Positions 34,521 through 43,926 of a DNA stretch of 64,000 bases are shown piece by piece. Every line of letters begins with the position of its first letter. Position 1 is the first letter of the stretch. The stretch covers positions 124,001-188,000 of the forward strand of contig NHNW01000013.1 of NCBI GenBank assembly GCA_002786025.1, in the 5' to 3' direction. The DNA is from Zasmidium citrigriseum (Eukaryota; Ascomycota; Dothideomycetes; Mycosphaerellales; Mycosphaerellaceae). The position numbers were made by a program, and so were the translations under genes. A model generated the notes under the pieces. That model saw nothing but the letters and a program-made list of their open reading frames with translations. It was not told the DNA's origin and did no database searches.

Positions 34521-34716
34521 ATTACTCTACTACTAATCCGACTACTTCGGCTACTACGCTAACTACTACTTCGACGACTTCTCTAAGGGCTATTCTAATT
34601 ACTACCCTACTTACTATTCTAAGGACTATAATTACTCTTTCTTCGACGACTACTCTACTTTAACTACTTACTAACGGCTATAATAGCTACTAAGTAATAA
34701 TACTTTAACGTCTATA

Positions 34717-34884
34717 ATGCTTTAACCGCTACTAAGACTTAACCGCTACTAAGACTTAACCGCTACTAAGACTTAACCGCTACTAATAACTTAACCGCTA
34801 CTATAACTTAACTACTGCCGTATAATTTAACTACTACCGTGTAATTTAACTACTACTATGTAATTTAACTACTACTATGTAACT
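34717..34884. repeat. 17-18-bp minisatellite
   Basis: Tandem copies of ttaaccgctactaagac (17 bp), at least three exact, grading into ttaactacta-type units of about 18 bp. Confidence 0.85.
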
Positions 34885-35253
34885 TGAAAGTACTAAGACT
34901 CTTAACTACTATCGAGGCTTGCTTAACTACTACTATAACTAGACAAAGATCTACTAAGACTTCGCTCGGTAGGTATAGCTTTAGAGAGTTATACTTTAGT
35001 ATAGGTACTATCTCTTAGTCTAGATGCTACCTTCCGTAATTACGGAGGAGCTAGGCCTAGATTTTAATACTACGGAGCGTTAATGTTTCTATTACCGCGA
35101 CCTCTAAGTAATAGCGTTTGTCGATATCTTACCTAGGGGTTAACGAGTAGTTACTTATAGGGGAATGTATAACTACAAGGTCTGTCGACGAGCCGAGTCT
35201 GTAGTAGGGCTAGTTGCCGGGTCTAATCTATTAAGGCGTAATCGCCTATTAAT

Positions 35254-35361
35254 AGTAGATAAAGCCTCGCCGCTCGCTATAGTAGATAAAGCCTCGCCGC
35301 TCGCTATAGTAGATAAAGCCTCGCCGCTCGCTATAGTAGATAAAGCTTCGCTATTCGTAGG
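35254..35361. repeat. 27-bp minisatellite
   Basis: Three exact 27-bp copies starting at 35254, 35281 and 35308 and a diverged fourth at 35335. In one frame they read as repeats of VDKASPLAI, but the surrounding DNA is RIP-mutated and non-coding in appearance. Confidence 0.9.
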
Positions 35362-36294
35362 AGATAAGGATTATTAATCGATCGTAGAGGATAAAGCCTC
35401 GCTACTTACGGTAGTAGATAAGGATCGTTAATCGACCGAGGTAGATAATAAAGCCTCCCTATCGCTACTCGTAGTAGGTGAAAATTGCTAAGTAGGTATA
35501 TATACCTAGGTTATAATACTAGCCTATACCAGAGCGGTATTATATAGATCTCTAGTGTCTCTAGGAACGTTAATATCCTTAATAGCTAGACCTGTCGATA
35601 GCGGAGTAAGTGCAAACATAAGCGGCTATCTTACCGCTAGGGTTGAGGTTAGTCTCGCTAGTAGTTATCCTACCGTAGATAGAAACACCTCGTCTAATAT
35701 AAATAGAGCTATCGCTATAGAATTACGTACGAAACTAGGAATAGAGCAAGAATGTATAGAGGGGACTTAGGACTACTCGAGGAGGCGAGTATCGATATAG
35801 TATCGAAGGCGAGTATCGGTTTGTTAACGGAGGAGGCGTAGATCGATAGTCGTCGGGGTGTTCGTATCGATGTAGTAACTTAGTAGAGAGTGCCGATAGG
35901 TAAACAGCTCTACCTAATAGACATCTTTACTTAGCATAGTGTGCTAGTTTGTAAGAAGTTCCACCCGATAGAGGCCTCTAAGTCTATAGGTAGAGTTGTA
36001 AGGCTAAACTATAGGCGATCTGTAAGCTTATGCTTAGTAAGCGGTTTAATATTAAAGTAAATTAGAAGAAACTCCTCTAGCACTAGCGTAAATCGCTACA
36101 CATAAAAAGTAAGTAAACATCTACTACTACTAATATAGATTATGTAAAGTAAAGATAAGAATACTAACTCGTAGGCGTAGGAGGTTCGCGCTACTTTATA
36201 AGCGAGAGGGAAGACATATTCCGCTACTTCTTCTCTTTGCCGCCCTTAGTCTTTGCGGTAACTATATAAAATCTGTTAGCATTTCCACGTTAAA

Positions 36295-36760
36295 TCCTAG
36301 CGCTAAAGGGATAAATGTATTAAAAGTTATAGTACTAGAGGGAATATAGATATAAGAAAGATAGTAGTAAGGGGACTAGTCTACTAAAAGTTGTAGTAGT
36401 AAAGAGAATCTAGGTATGAAAAAGATAGTAGTAAGGGGACTAGTCTACTAAAAGTTATAGTAGTAAAGAGAATCTAGGTATGAAAAAGATAGTAGTAAGG
36501 GGACAGGTCTACTTAAAGATTATAGTGCTAGAGGGCATTTAGATATAAAGATAAGGGTAGTAAGGGGACAGGACTACTTAAAGTTTATAGTGCTAGAGGG
36601 TATTTAGATATAAAGATAAGGGTAGTAAGAGGATAGGTCTGCTTAAAGTTTATAGTACTAGAGGGTATTTAGATATAAAGATTAAAGTAGTAAGGGGACA
36701 GGACTGCTTAAAGATTATAGTACGAGGGGGTAGGGTTGCTTAAAGATTATAGTACTAGGG
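36295..36760. repeat. 64-bp minisatellite
   Basis: About seven imperfect copies with a 64-bp period; the word agtagtaagggga recurs at 36363, 36427 and 36491 and in diverged form further on. Confidence 0.85.
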
Positions 36761-37689
36761 GAAGATACATATTAGAATAATAACTTACGCTCGTAAAATT
36801 CTTTCCGCGTAACATTCTTAAACTACGGAGAGGCTAGGTAGACGACGAAGTCGTTATTAAGGGTAGCCTTAGCGTCCTTAGAGTATTCGCCCTTCGTCGT
36901 AGAGTCCCTAAGTTTAGCGAGGTACTTTCTATTCTCGAGAACGTATCGTATAGTAAAGGTACATATCTCCTCCTAAAGGGCTATTTATACACACTGTTAG
37001 CATATTTCCTCTATACTTAAAATATACTCCGAGTATGTCTAGAGGAGGAAATGTGTATAAGGGAAGAGGTTCTATCGACGTAGTCCTATAGAGGTTCGGT
37101 CGGGTTCGATCGAGAAGTTTAGGTTAGAAATAGAAGTCGGGTATAAGAGCGCTAGTCTCTTCTAGTCCTTACTATTCTTCCGTGTTCTTAACAGCTCTAG
37201 TTCGAGATTTCCAAGTATATAAGAAGATCTTAAAAGATATAGTAAGGTAGGAGTTATTAAGAGAGATTAGGAGAGGGATAGGAGAGGATAGGAAGAGTAT
37301 AGCGGGTAATTCTACATACTCTAGACGAAGAATTAGCTAAGTAGCTTACTCTTCTCGAAATCGAAGTAACCTTTTATAAAGGTCTAGATGTTAAAGAAGT
37401 TCTCCGTAGAGAACTACTCTTCGAAGTACTTAACCTACTCCTTACGATTACGGGAGGGGAGGCGGCGGTTAGCAGGCTTATCGAGTTACTCTTCGATATA
37501 CTCCTATCTTAAAGTTAACCCGCCGTACGTATAGCGCTTCTCTAGTATATTAAGAAGCCTACGATAAGATTGTTAAATGTACTACGCTTATTGTTACGCG
37601 TGTTAGTAAGCTATTTAGTCTTAGTATCCTTATACTCTAATAAGTTAGCGGTAGTAGTAGAGGTCTGTTATATCGTATTAGCACTCGAA

Positions 37690-37890
37690 ATATACACGAA
37701 GGCTCTAAAGATGCAAGTACTTAAAGAGATAAAAGATATAAACATCCTAGGCTAGAGGGGAATAGAGGTCTAAAGATGCGAGTACTTAGGGGATTAAGGA
37801 TATAAAGATCCTAGGCTAGAGGGGAACGGATATCTAAAGATGCGAGTGCCTAAAGGGATTAAGGATCTAAAGATCCCGGGCTAGAAGGGA
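37690..37890. repeat. About 63-bp minisatellite
   Basis: Roughly three copies containing ctaaagatgcgagt and atcctaggctagagggg. Confidence 0.75.
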
Positions 37891-37892
37891 TT

Positions 37893-38118
37893 AAGGTACT
37901 AAAAATGTTAGGTAGAAAGATAATAGAGGCTCTAAAAATGTTAGCTAGAAGGGACAGAGGCTCTAAAAATGTTAGGTATAAAGGGAATAGAGGCTCTAAA
38001 AATGTTAGGTACAAAGGGAATAGAGGCTCTAAAAATATTAGGTGGAAAGATAATAGAGGCTCTAAAAATGTTAGCTAGAAGGGATAGAGGCTCTAAAAAT
38101 GTTAGGTGGAAAGGGAAG
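37893..38118. repeat. 31-33-bp minisatellite
   Basis: About seven copies of gaggctctaaaaatgttag followed by a variable 12-14-bp tail. Confidence 0.85.
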
Positions 38119-38690
38119 TCTTATACCTAAATTCTCTTAATAATAGGATCGTAGATATCCGTATTAGATTTGCCGTAGAGGAATATTACCTATTTAATCT
38201 CGCGGGTAAGGACGCTATCCCGCTCGAGCTCCTCTTACGTAGCGCGGAGTTCTTCTTCGTTAAGCTCGTTATCTTCGTTAGCCTACTCTAAGGTACGTTT
38301 CTTTCTACGAGTCTAACGGGTCTTAGTCTTAGAGACCTTACTACGGACTTCTTACATTTAGTCCTATTATTATATAGTTAAATATACACCTCGAGTATAT
38401 CTATAATATACTTAAAACATACTTTGTCTATACTAACAAGAGCAAATGGATTGGAGCTATTACGAGTAGACGTCGATAGCTAGCTATTTTCGGAGGCTAA
38501 GAGGGCGGGATCGATCTAAGGAGGGAGAGAACCGTCGGCTATAGCGGGAAAGGCTTCTATCTGTTACTAGTCTTCGCTATTCTTAACTATTCTTTACGGC
38601 GATTTCAAGTGTCTAGCTAGTATTTGGATCGATTAGAGCGGATAGGTACAGATGGGAGGGCGTGGGAGTAAATCGGGAGAAGATAGCATG

Positions 38691-39081
38691 AAGTGGGATT
38701 CGAGATGGGTATCCGCAGCGGTATGCGACTTCCCACCCCACACAGTAGGTAGGCAGACGCGGGAAACTACGCAACACGCGATTTACACGCGGTGAACTTG
38801 TCTACACGTAGTAACCACGGTTCGAAAATTTTGCACGGTGTCTTCACGGTTTATCAATAAAACATGAGTCTCAAATCGCAACGTGCGTGCTGATCACACG
38901 ATAGACTACATCTAGCGTTTTGAAATCTTACACGTGTTCGCAATATACTCCATTCGCATCGTCAACGGTTTTATCACAGCTTGCAATTCGAATCGTTTCA
39001 CCGTCAAACCGTGTGGATATCTTCACGTTTGCGCTTTCGAGTCAAGTAATCACGCTTTATTGCAATACATGGTAAATCTAT
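38691..39081. other. Right subterminal region
   Basis: Normal base composition again. Words cgatttacacgcg (near 38788), tctacacgtag, gcacggtgtcttcacgg (near 38835; compare gcacggtgttcacacg near 28668) and cttacacgtgt (near 38928) echo the left subterminal region. Confidence 0.45.
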
Positions 39082-39111
39082 CGTGCCTCGGACCCCAGGT
39101 CTCCGCTAATG
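39082..39111 (-). repeat. Right terminal inverted repeat (candidate)
   Basis: Read on the minus strand from 39111 it begins CATTAGCGG and matches the left end at 21 of 30 positions without gaps. Confidence 0.5.
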
Positions 39112-39669
39112 TTGTGCGAGGGTTGTTGCTTGAAGTAGTAGGAAGGAATCTGTCAGTTCGAGACATGGGCTTTTGAACGGCTCTCGATCTATTTCTATTT
39201 TCGATGCTGTGGTTTTGTTTGCTCGTGTGCACATGCAGTGCCCAGATCATCTGCTCGGGCAGTGCAGGACATGATAGTGTAGTGCAACAGCGATACAACT
39301 TGGCAGTCTGGGGAAAGAAAGCGGTCCACGTAACGTGCCAAGTTGTGTGCATTCCAGACGGGAACACGCGCTTTCGAATCCATTCTTGCCGCGAGGATTG
39401 ATGTTGCCATGTGAGCTTGTTCTTTCCCAGTGAAACGTGAGACGCGACTCAGATGCCGCTTGGCGGAAGTCGGAGATCTGAAGGGAACAGGTCCAATCCT
39501 GGTTGCTTGTCCTTGCCTTTGCCCTTGAACGCTGCGTGTTTGTGCCAGTTGTTGACGACGCCTTGCATTTGATATCCTCCTCACCTTGACTTCGACTGAT
39601 CTGGTATTCTTGAGATTCGCACTTCGCCTCACTGTCGCTCGCTTTCGAACTCCGCCTCTCCTCATCGAC
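39112..39669. other. Intergenic region between element and secreted-protein gene
   Basis: No supported gene; holds the promoter of the gene at 39670. Confidence 0.5.
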
Positions 39670-40291
39670 ATGAAGCTACTGCCGGCTTCACTCCTCTTCA
39701 GCGGATTCCTGACACTTGCGTCTTCGAAAGCGATCTGGCCGATTGAAGAGTCCCGAACACGTATCCTGAAAGCGTACCAGAGTCTCCAAGATGTCCAGCA
39801 GCTACTTCTCGCACCTCCCGATACGAGAGTACCTCCGCCGCAGACGGTGACGGAACCTCAATCGCCTAACTATCGATTCGAGGCGCAAGAGAACTCAGTC
39901 GGCGTCCTTTTGACCGACGAGAAAGTGCAGGTCAATCACTTCTGGCTGCCCCTAGGGAAGCGAATATACACCCGTACGGTTTCATCAGAGCCTTGTTCGT
40001 GGAAGGTGTCCTGACTTCTTTCTAGGCGACGCCCCAGCTCTTCCTCTTCATCCGGTCACGGCTCGTGTGACGACTCTCATCAACACTTCGCCGCGACTCG
40101 CTGCCCCTGAGAGGCTGGACCAGATCCAGTGCGAAGTATGGACGCATAGCGCTTTGATCACGCGCCGTGGGAAGAGGATCGAACAGCGGAGCTTCTCGTT
40201 CTCGAAAGGGGATGGATTGGTGCGGTTCATGGATGAGGAGAGTCCGTTCTGGTTGAGAGGCCAGGAGGTCGAGAGTTACATGTGTTCGTGA
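39670..40291 (+). CDS. Small secreted protein, unknown function
   Basis: Two exons, 39670-39973 and 40026-40291, with a 52-bp intron (gtacgg donor, ttctag acceptor); 189 aa. The donor is chosen because only phase 1 joins the two frames (IYT/RDAPAL). Residues 1-19 (MKLLPASLLFSGFLTLASS) form a strong signal peptide; there is no later membrane segment or GPI tail. Only two cysteines remain in the mature part (in IQCEVW and the C-terminal YMCS), which could form one disulphide. I recognise no domain. Size and export fit the broad class of fungal small secreted proteins; an effector role is speculation based on that and on its position next to a repeat-rich block. Confidence 0.7.
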
Positions 40292-40436
40292 CACAGTATG
40301 GCTTGAGTGCTGTCGGTTAAGGCGTTGAATATACCTGTATGAGCGGCATTGGATGGCGGCTGGTCTCTGTCGCGTTGGAAGCGAGCATTGTAATCCTAGG
40401 CATTTCGAGTAGTGGACCTCTTTGGACATCATCTCT

Positions 40437-41121
40437 TCAAGCAGGTTCTCTTGGTGCCATCCCAACCATCTCGTATGTTCCTGCACCATCCCTCCCTCCA
40501 GATCTTCCACTGCCCATCTCAAAGCCAGCTCCCTCGTCCGCCTCTGGGGGATGTCCGTTCTGGGTTGTGCCTGATTCTCCTTGCTGTTTCGCCTTCCCAC
40601 CGAACGCCATCGGCCGTAGCTCTCGCCACTGACAAGCCCACATGCCCAAAGAAATCATCAAGACAGAGGAGAGGATCTGTAGTATCCACCAAGAAAGGTT
40701 CGTGGGTAGTTGGCGCGTGTAGAGAGAAGTGATGAGCAAATGTATAAGGTGGATCGTAAGGGCGAAGTCGGGGACAAGTTTGCTGCGCGCGATGAGAAGC
40801 AGAATGGGTATAACACTGTTTCAAGTATTAGCTCCTGCGTCACGCAACCAAGCAGTACAGGATGTAGACATACGTTATAAGAGAATCCAGCATCCAACAA
40901 AGGCCCAAAGTCCAGCCAGTCGTCACGTCTCCTCTCACGTTCCGCCAGTCGAAGAACATGCCAGGATCGGGGTGTTTTCCGGCGACGATGCTCGTGAAGA
41001 CGATCAGGATGATGGCGACGCCGTAGTAGCTAAGCTGGAGCAGGGCGATCTGGGTGAGGATGCGCAAAGGGGCCAGGTCGGCCAGCGCTCCTGGCCTCGG
41101 TGGGCGGCGGCGGCGAGGCAT
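40437..41121 (-). CDS. SYS1: Sys1 Golgi membrane protein
   Basis: Two exons, 41121-40874 and 40815-40437, with a 58-bp intron (gtatgt donor); 208 aa. N-terminus MPRRRRPPRPGALADLAPLRIL, then four hydrophobic segments (about 24-45, 67-87, 100-120, 125-150), with the family landmarks QIALLQLSYY, GWTLGLCWMLDSLI, DFALTIHLIHLLITSLY and WWILQ...WACQWRELRP. Sys1 is a Golgi membrane receptor that recruits the Arf-like GTPase Arl3 and thereby Arl1/golgins. The extra C-terminal 50 residues are Gly/Glu-rich and poorly conserved. It is divergent from the complex I gene, with 256 bp between starts. Confidence 0.92.
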
Positions 41122-41377
41122 TTGATTAAGAAATTAGGTAGTGCGGACTACCGGGCAGAGAAGCGTATTGAAGGAGACATTTCGACGTTCGCAAAAGGTG
41201 AAAGGTGTCTCGAGGCACAGGCAGCTCTTTGAACAGCCATATCTCACGATCGACGCCCGTCGGAAGGGAAGGTCTGCCGCAGCCAATCAAGTGCGGCCCA
41301 AGTAACGACCTCACATCACCTCCTCTGAAGCTCGCATTGCGGCCGTCTCTCTAGCAGCACTCCCCTCCACCGCGACC

Positions 41378-42181
41378 ATGTCCGAACACGCCCACGAGGG
41401 CACCATATCCGCTGGATACCAGCCCAAGGATGCCCTGGGTGCTGCCATCAAGGCCACCATGGTCACTGGCGCCGCCGGCACCTTCATCTCCACCATCCAG
41501 AACACCCTCACCAAGCAGAATGTCGGCGCATTCGGTATATTTACCAGGACGGGTGGTACAATTGCGGTCTTTGGTGCGTAATGAGAGCAGTTGGTAGGAT
41601 GAGGATGGGTATTAGCTGACGGGGGAACAGCCGCAATGGGAGGAGCATACGAGTTCACAAAATGCGCGTCCGCGAATCTGAGGCAGAAGGACGATACCTG
41701 GAATACGGCAGTGGGAGGTTTCTTCTCGGGAACAATGCTGGGATTGAGATGTATGGCGACCGTGGTCTTGAGTTGGGAAGATCTGAGATGCTGATCAAAT
41801 GCGTGCAGTCCGCTCAGCACCCGCCGTGCTCGGCTACGGTTCCGCCCTGTCCATTCTTCTCGCCGCTTTCTCATACACTGGTGGTACCCTCAGTGGCTTT
41901 GCAAGAGATCCAGAAGTTGACGAGGTGGCCCGGAAAGAGTACTTGAGGAAGAACAGGAGGCGGCCGATTGAGGAGACGATCAACGAGTTGGGTGAGGGCA
42001 GAGGTATGTTGTACATTCTGGACGACAACGCTGTGATTTTCGGACAGCAGTCACAGGACCGCTTGGTTGGAAAGATTGCTGACACGAAACAGGCATTTAC
42101 GCGCCAGGTTACGAGCAAAGGAGAGCAGAGCGCATCAAGGAGCGATATGGCATCGATGTGCCAGTCCAGGCTGCTTCATAG
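41378..42181 (+). CDS. Mitochondrial complex I subunit, NDUFA11/B14.7-type
   Basis: Four exons: 41378-41573, 41631-41750, 41809-42003, 42093-42181; introns 57, 58 and 89 bp; 199 aa. Phases agree at all junctions (for example GLR/F/R at exon 2/3). The sequence TGAAGTFISTIQNTLTKQN, FTRTGGTIAVFAAMGG and GGFFSGTMLGLRFR shows the Tim17/22-like membrane fold of the NDUFA11 family, corresponding to the 21.3-kDa complex I subunit known from Neurospora. It is an accessory inner-membrane subunit needed for assembly and stability of NADH:ubiquinone oxidoreductase. The C-terminal tail (from DPEVDEVARKEY) is hydrophilic and charged. Confidence 0.88.
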
Positions 42182-42822
42182 ACGAGCACCCATACCAGGG
42201 ACTGGAGACGAGAGGCCTTGCCGAGAGGCTCTGTACATATACACTCACAAAGCAGATTCTTTAGAGTCGACAATCGAAATGACGTTCAAAGAATCTTACT
42301 CATCTCTAAGCCAGGACTGTCACCACGAACTGGACCTTCACAGGCTAGTATTATACTTCGACGACAACGACATTATGGCCTCTCAAAGCCCCTCAAACGA
42401 TTGTTGGAGCGAGTTATTGGAAGATAAATGCATTGTTGGACGTGAAGCCGCGGTGAGTTCTTTGAGGTCGATGCAGCTGACGACAGGGATTTGGCCGTTT
42501 CCATTGTCTCTCACGCTCTGGAGACGTGAAGGGGCGCAGCGTCGAGACTCGTGCGTTGTGGGTTGAAGGGCCTACAACGCCCTGCCAGATTCCTCTTATA
42601 CGCGAGCCAGTTCGCCTTGCTGAAGCTCTTCTCTTCTCATCACACAACCAACGAACCGAACCCACCAACCCATTTTCGAAACACCACACATTCAAAGCAC
42701 ACACTCTCAGCACTGACACACAGTTCGCCACACCACCAATCAACTGCGCACCCTCAACTCGCACACAGACCATTCTGTCTGAAACAAGCACCAACTTCGA
42801 CTCTACGCCTGCACCGATCACC
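42182..42822. other. Intergenic region
   Basis: Frame is open from 42526 into the next gene, but the encoded residues before 42823 are Thr/Pro/His-rich and look like translated leader; CA-rich sequence (42640-42790) is typical of fungal 5' untranslated regions. Confidence 0.5.
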
Positions 42823-43926
42823 ATGACGATCTCCAAGTCCACTGACGCTCAACTTGTGCTTCCATCCTTGGATCCGCAAGAGTACATCAACGAGATCCAG
42901 CACTCCTGTGGCGTTGATCCAGCTGGTGTGCTTCGCGAAGTCGCGAAAATCACCAAAGCCGATGGCAAGCTGAGCCGCATACTGGCGAACACCCTCGACC
43001 CACACAACCAGTTCGATGTGTTCTTCCTCCAAATGCTGTCTGAGCTATGCAAGATTACTGGGACGAGGTACCGATGGACTGAGGACGTACTCAAATGGGC
43101 CGTGAGCCAGCCCTCACGGCGCGACGGTCCACTCTTGACTCATACAGATATCTTTCACGCCATTGTGCGTCATACGAGCGAGATGCAGCGCTTGGCACGG
43201 TTCCAGGAGGTCCTGGAGGACATTTACGATACGACGACAGTCGAAGTATATGGGTGCTACCTCAAGGACCACCTGGGGTTCAAAGCTGACGACGATGCCG
43301 ACGACGAAGAACTCTTTGAAGACGGGGACTGGAATCGAGATGGGCCGAATCGCGAAATGAGCAAGATTGACGAAGCCAAGGGCAAGGAGAAGTACAGAGC
43401 CCGCATCAAAATGGTGATGGAAAAGGCAGGCTTATCCCTCAACGCCAACTCCAATGCTGTGAGCAGCACTGTAACGCCAACCAAGCCTTCGACCAAGACC
43501 CTCCCGCGATCTACCACGACGGCTCCTGAGCATGATCAAACACAACCACAACAGACGCCTACCTCAGATCTCCCAGTCTGCACCTCATGTGGAGAGATCT
43601 CTACCACTGAGCGATCTCCTCGCCGAGGTTCGGCCCCTGCTCAACTCCACTATCTCGAAGCCCCTACCTCATCCCGTGGCTCGAGTACCACGGAGCCCGA
43701 AGTGGAGACGACTTCACCACAGCACCAGACTCCTGACCGTTCGCAAGCACCAACCACCGACCCGAAGGCACCATCAAAGCAGCAGAGACAGGACTCTGAG
43801 AAGCGCAGCAGCGCTGCTGACAGCACGGCCATCGGCAAGGGCAAGCGTAAGGAGGAGAATGAGGACGACAACACGGACCCGAACATCGAGGGTCAGCCAT
43901 CGACCAAGAGGCGCCGTGCACGCTAG
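42823..43926 (+). CDS. Hypothetical protein with basic C-terminal tail
   Basis: Single exon, 367 aa from ATG 42823 (ACC before ATG); the frame stays open to 42526 but that part lacks coding character. Residues 1-200 are predicted mostly helical (LDPQEYINEIQHSCG..., DVFFLQMLSELCKITG, HAIVRHTSEMQRLARFQEVLEDIY) with an acidic patch DDDADDEELFEDGD. The second half is Thr/Pro/Ser/Gln-rich and probably disordered, with an isolated CTSCG. The last residues, GKGKRKEENED and STKRRRAR, look like nuclear localisation signals. I do not recognise the family; a nuclear protein is the most that can be inferred. Confidence 0.65.
   Translation: MTISKSTDAQLVLPSLDPQEYINEIQHSCGVDPAGVLREVAKITKADGKLSRILANTLDPHNQFDVFFLQMLSELCKITGTRYRWTEDVLKWAVSQPSRRDGPLLTHTDIFHAIVRHTSEMQRLARFQEVLEDIYDTTTVEVYGCYLKDHLGFKADDDADDEELFEDGDWNRDGPNREMSKIDEAKGKEKYRARIKMVMEKAGLSLNANSNAVSSTVTPTKPSTKTLPRSTTTAPEHDQTQPQQTPTSDLPVCTSCGEISTTERSPRRGSAPAQLHYLEAPTSSRGSSTTEPEVETTSPQHQTPDRSQAPTTDPKAPSKQQRQDSEKRSSAADSTAIGKGKRKEENEDDNTDPNIEGQPSTKRRRAR

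Larger units (their letters stand above)
34131..38690. repeat. RIP-mutated, CpA-depleted block
   Basis: From about 34131 to 38690 the sequence is dominated by TpA and nearly lacks CpA while keeping CpG and CpT. Hand count for 34981-35160: 32 TpA, 0 CpA, 3 TpG in 180 nt. This is the classic signature of repeat-induced point mutation of CpA on both strands. No open frame longer than about 85 codons survives and no ancestral protein is recognisable. Composition returns to normal by about 38690. The block is largely made of minisatellites, listed separately. Confidence 0.85.
28631..39111 (-). mobile_element. Candidate 10.5-kb DNA transposon carrying a Tnp2-like transposase
   Basis: The proposed ends match as inverted repeats (21 of 30 positions, first 9 identical: CATTAGCGG). 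Just inside both ends are clusters of gtgtaaa/tttacac words, like the subterminal transposase-binding repeats of CACTA, hAT and Plavaka-type elements. Between them lie an intact transposase-like gene (minus strand) and a 4.5-kb RIP-mutated, minisatellite-rich block. No clear target-site duplication was found: flanks read gttgcgctt on the left and ttgtgcga on the right. The RIP block could instead be a separate nested insertion, so the boundaries are a hypothesis. Confidence 0.5.

Noticed and set aside
35254..38118. CRISPR-like regular repeats
   Set aside because: Units are contiguous tandem copies without unique spacers, in a eukaryotic genome; they are minisatellites.
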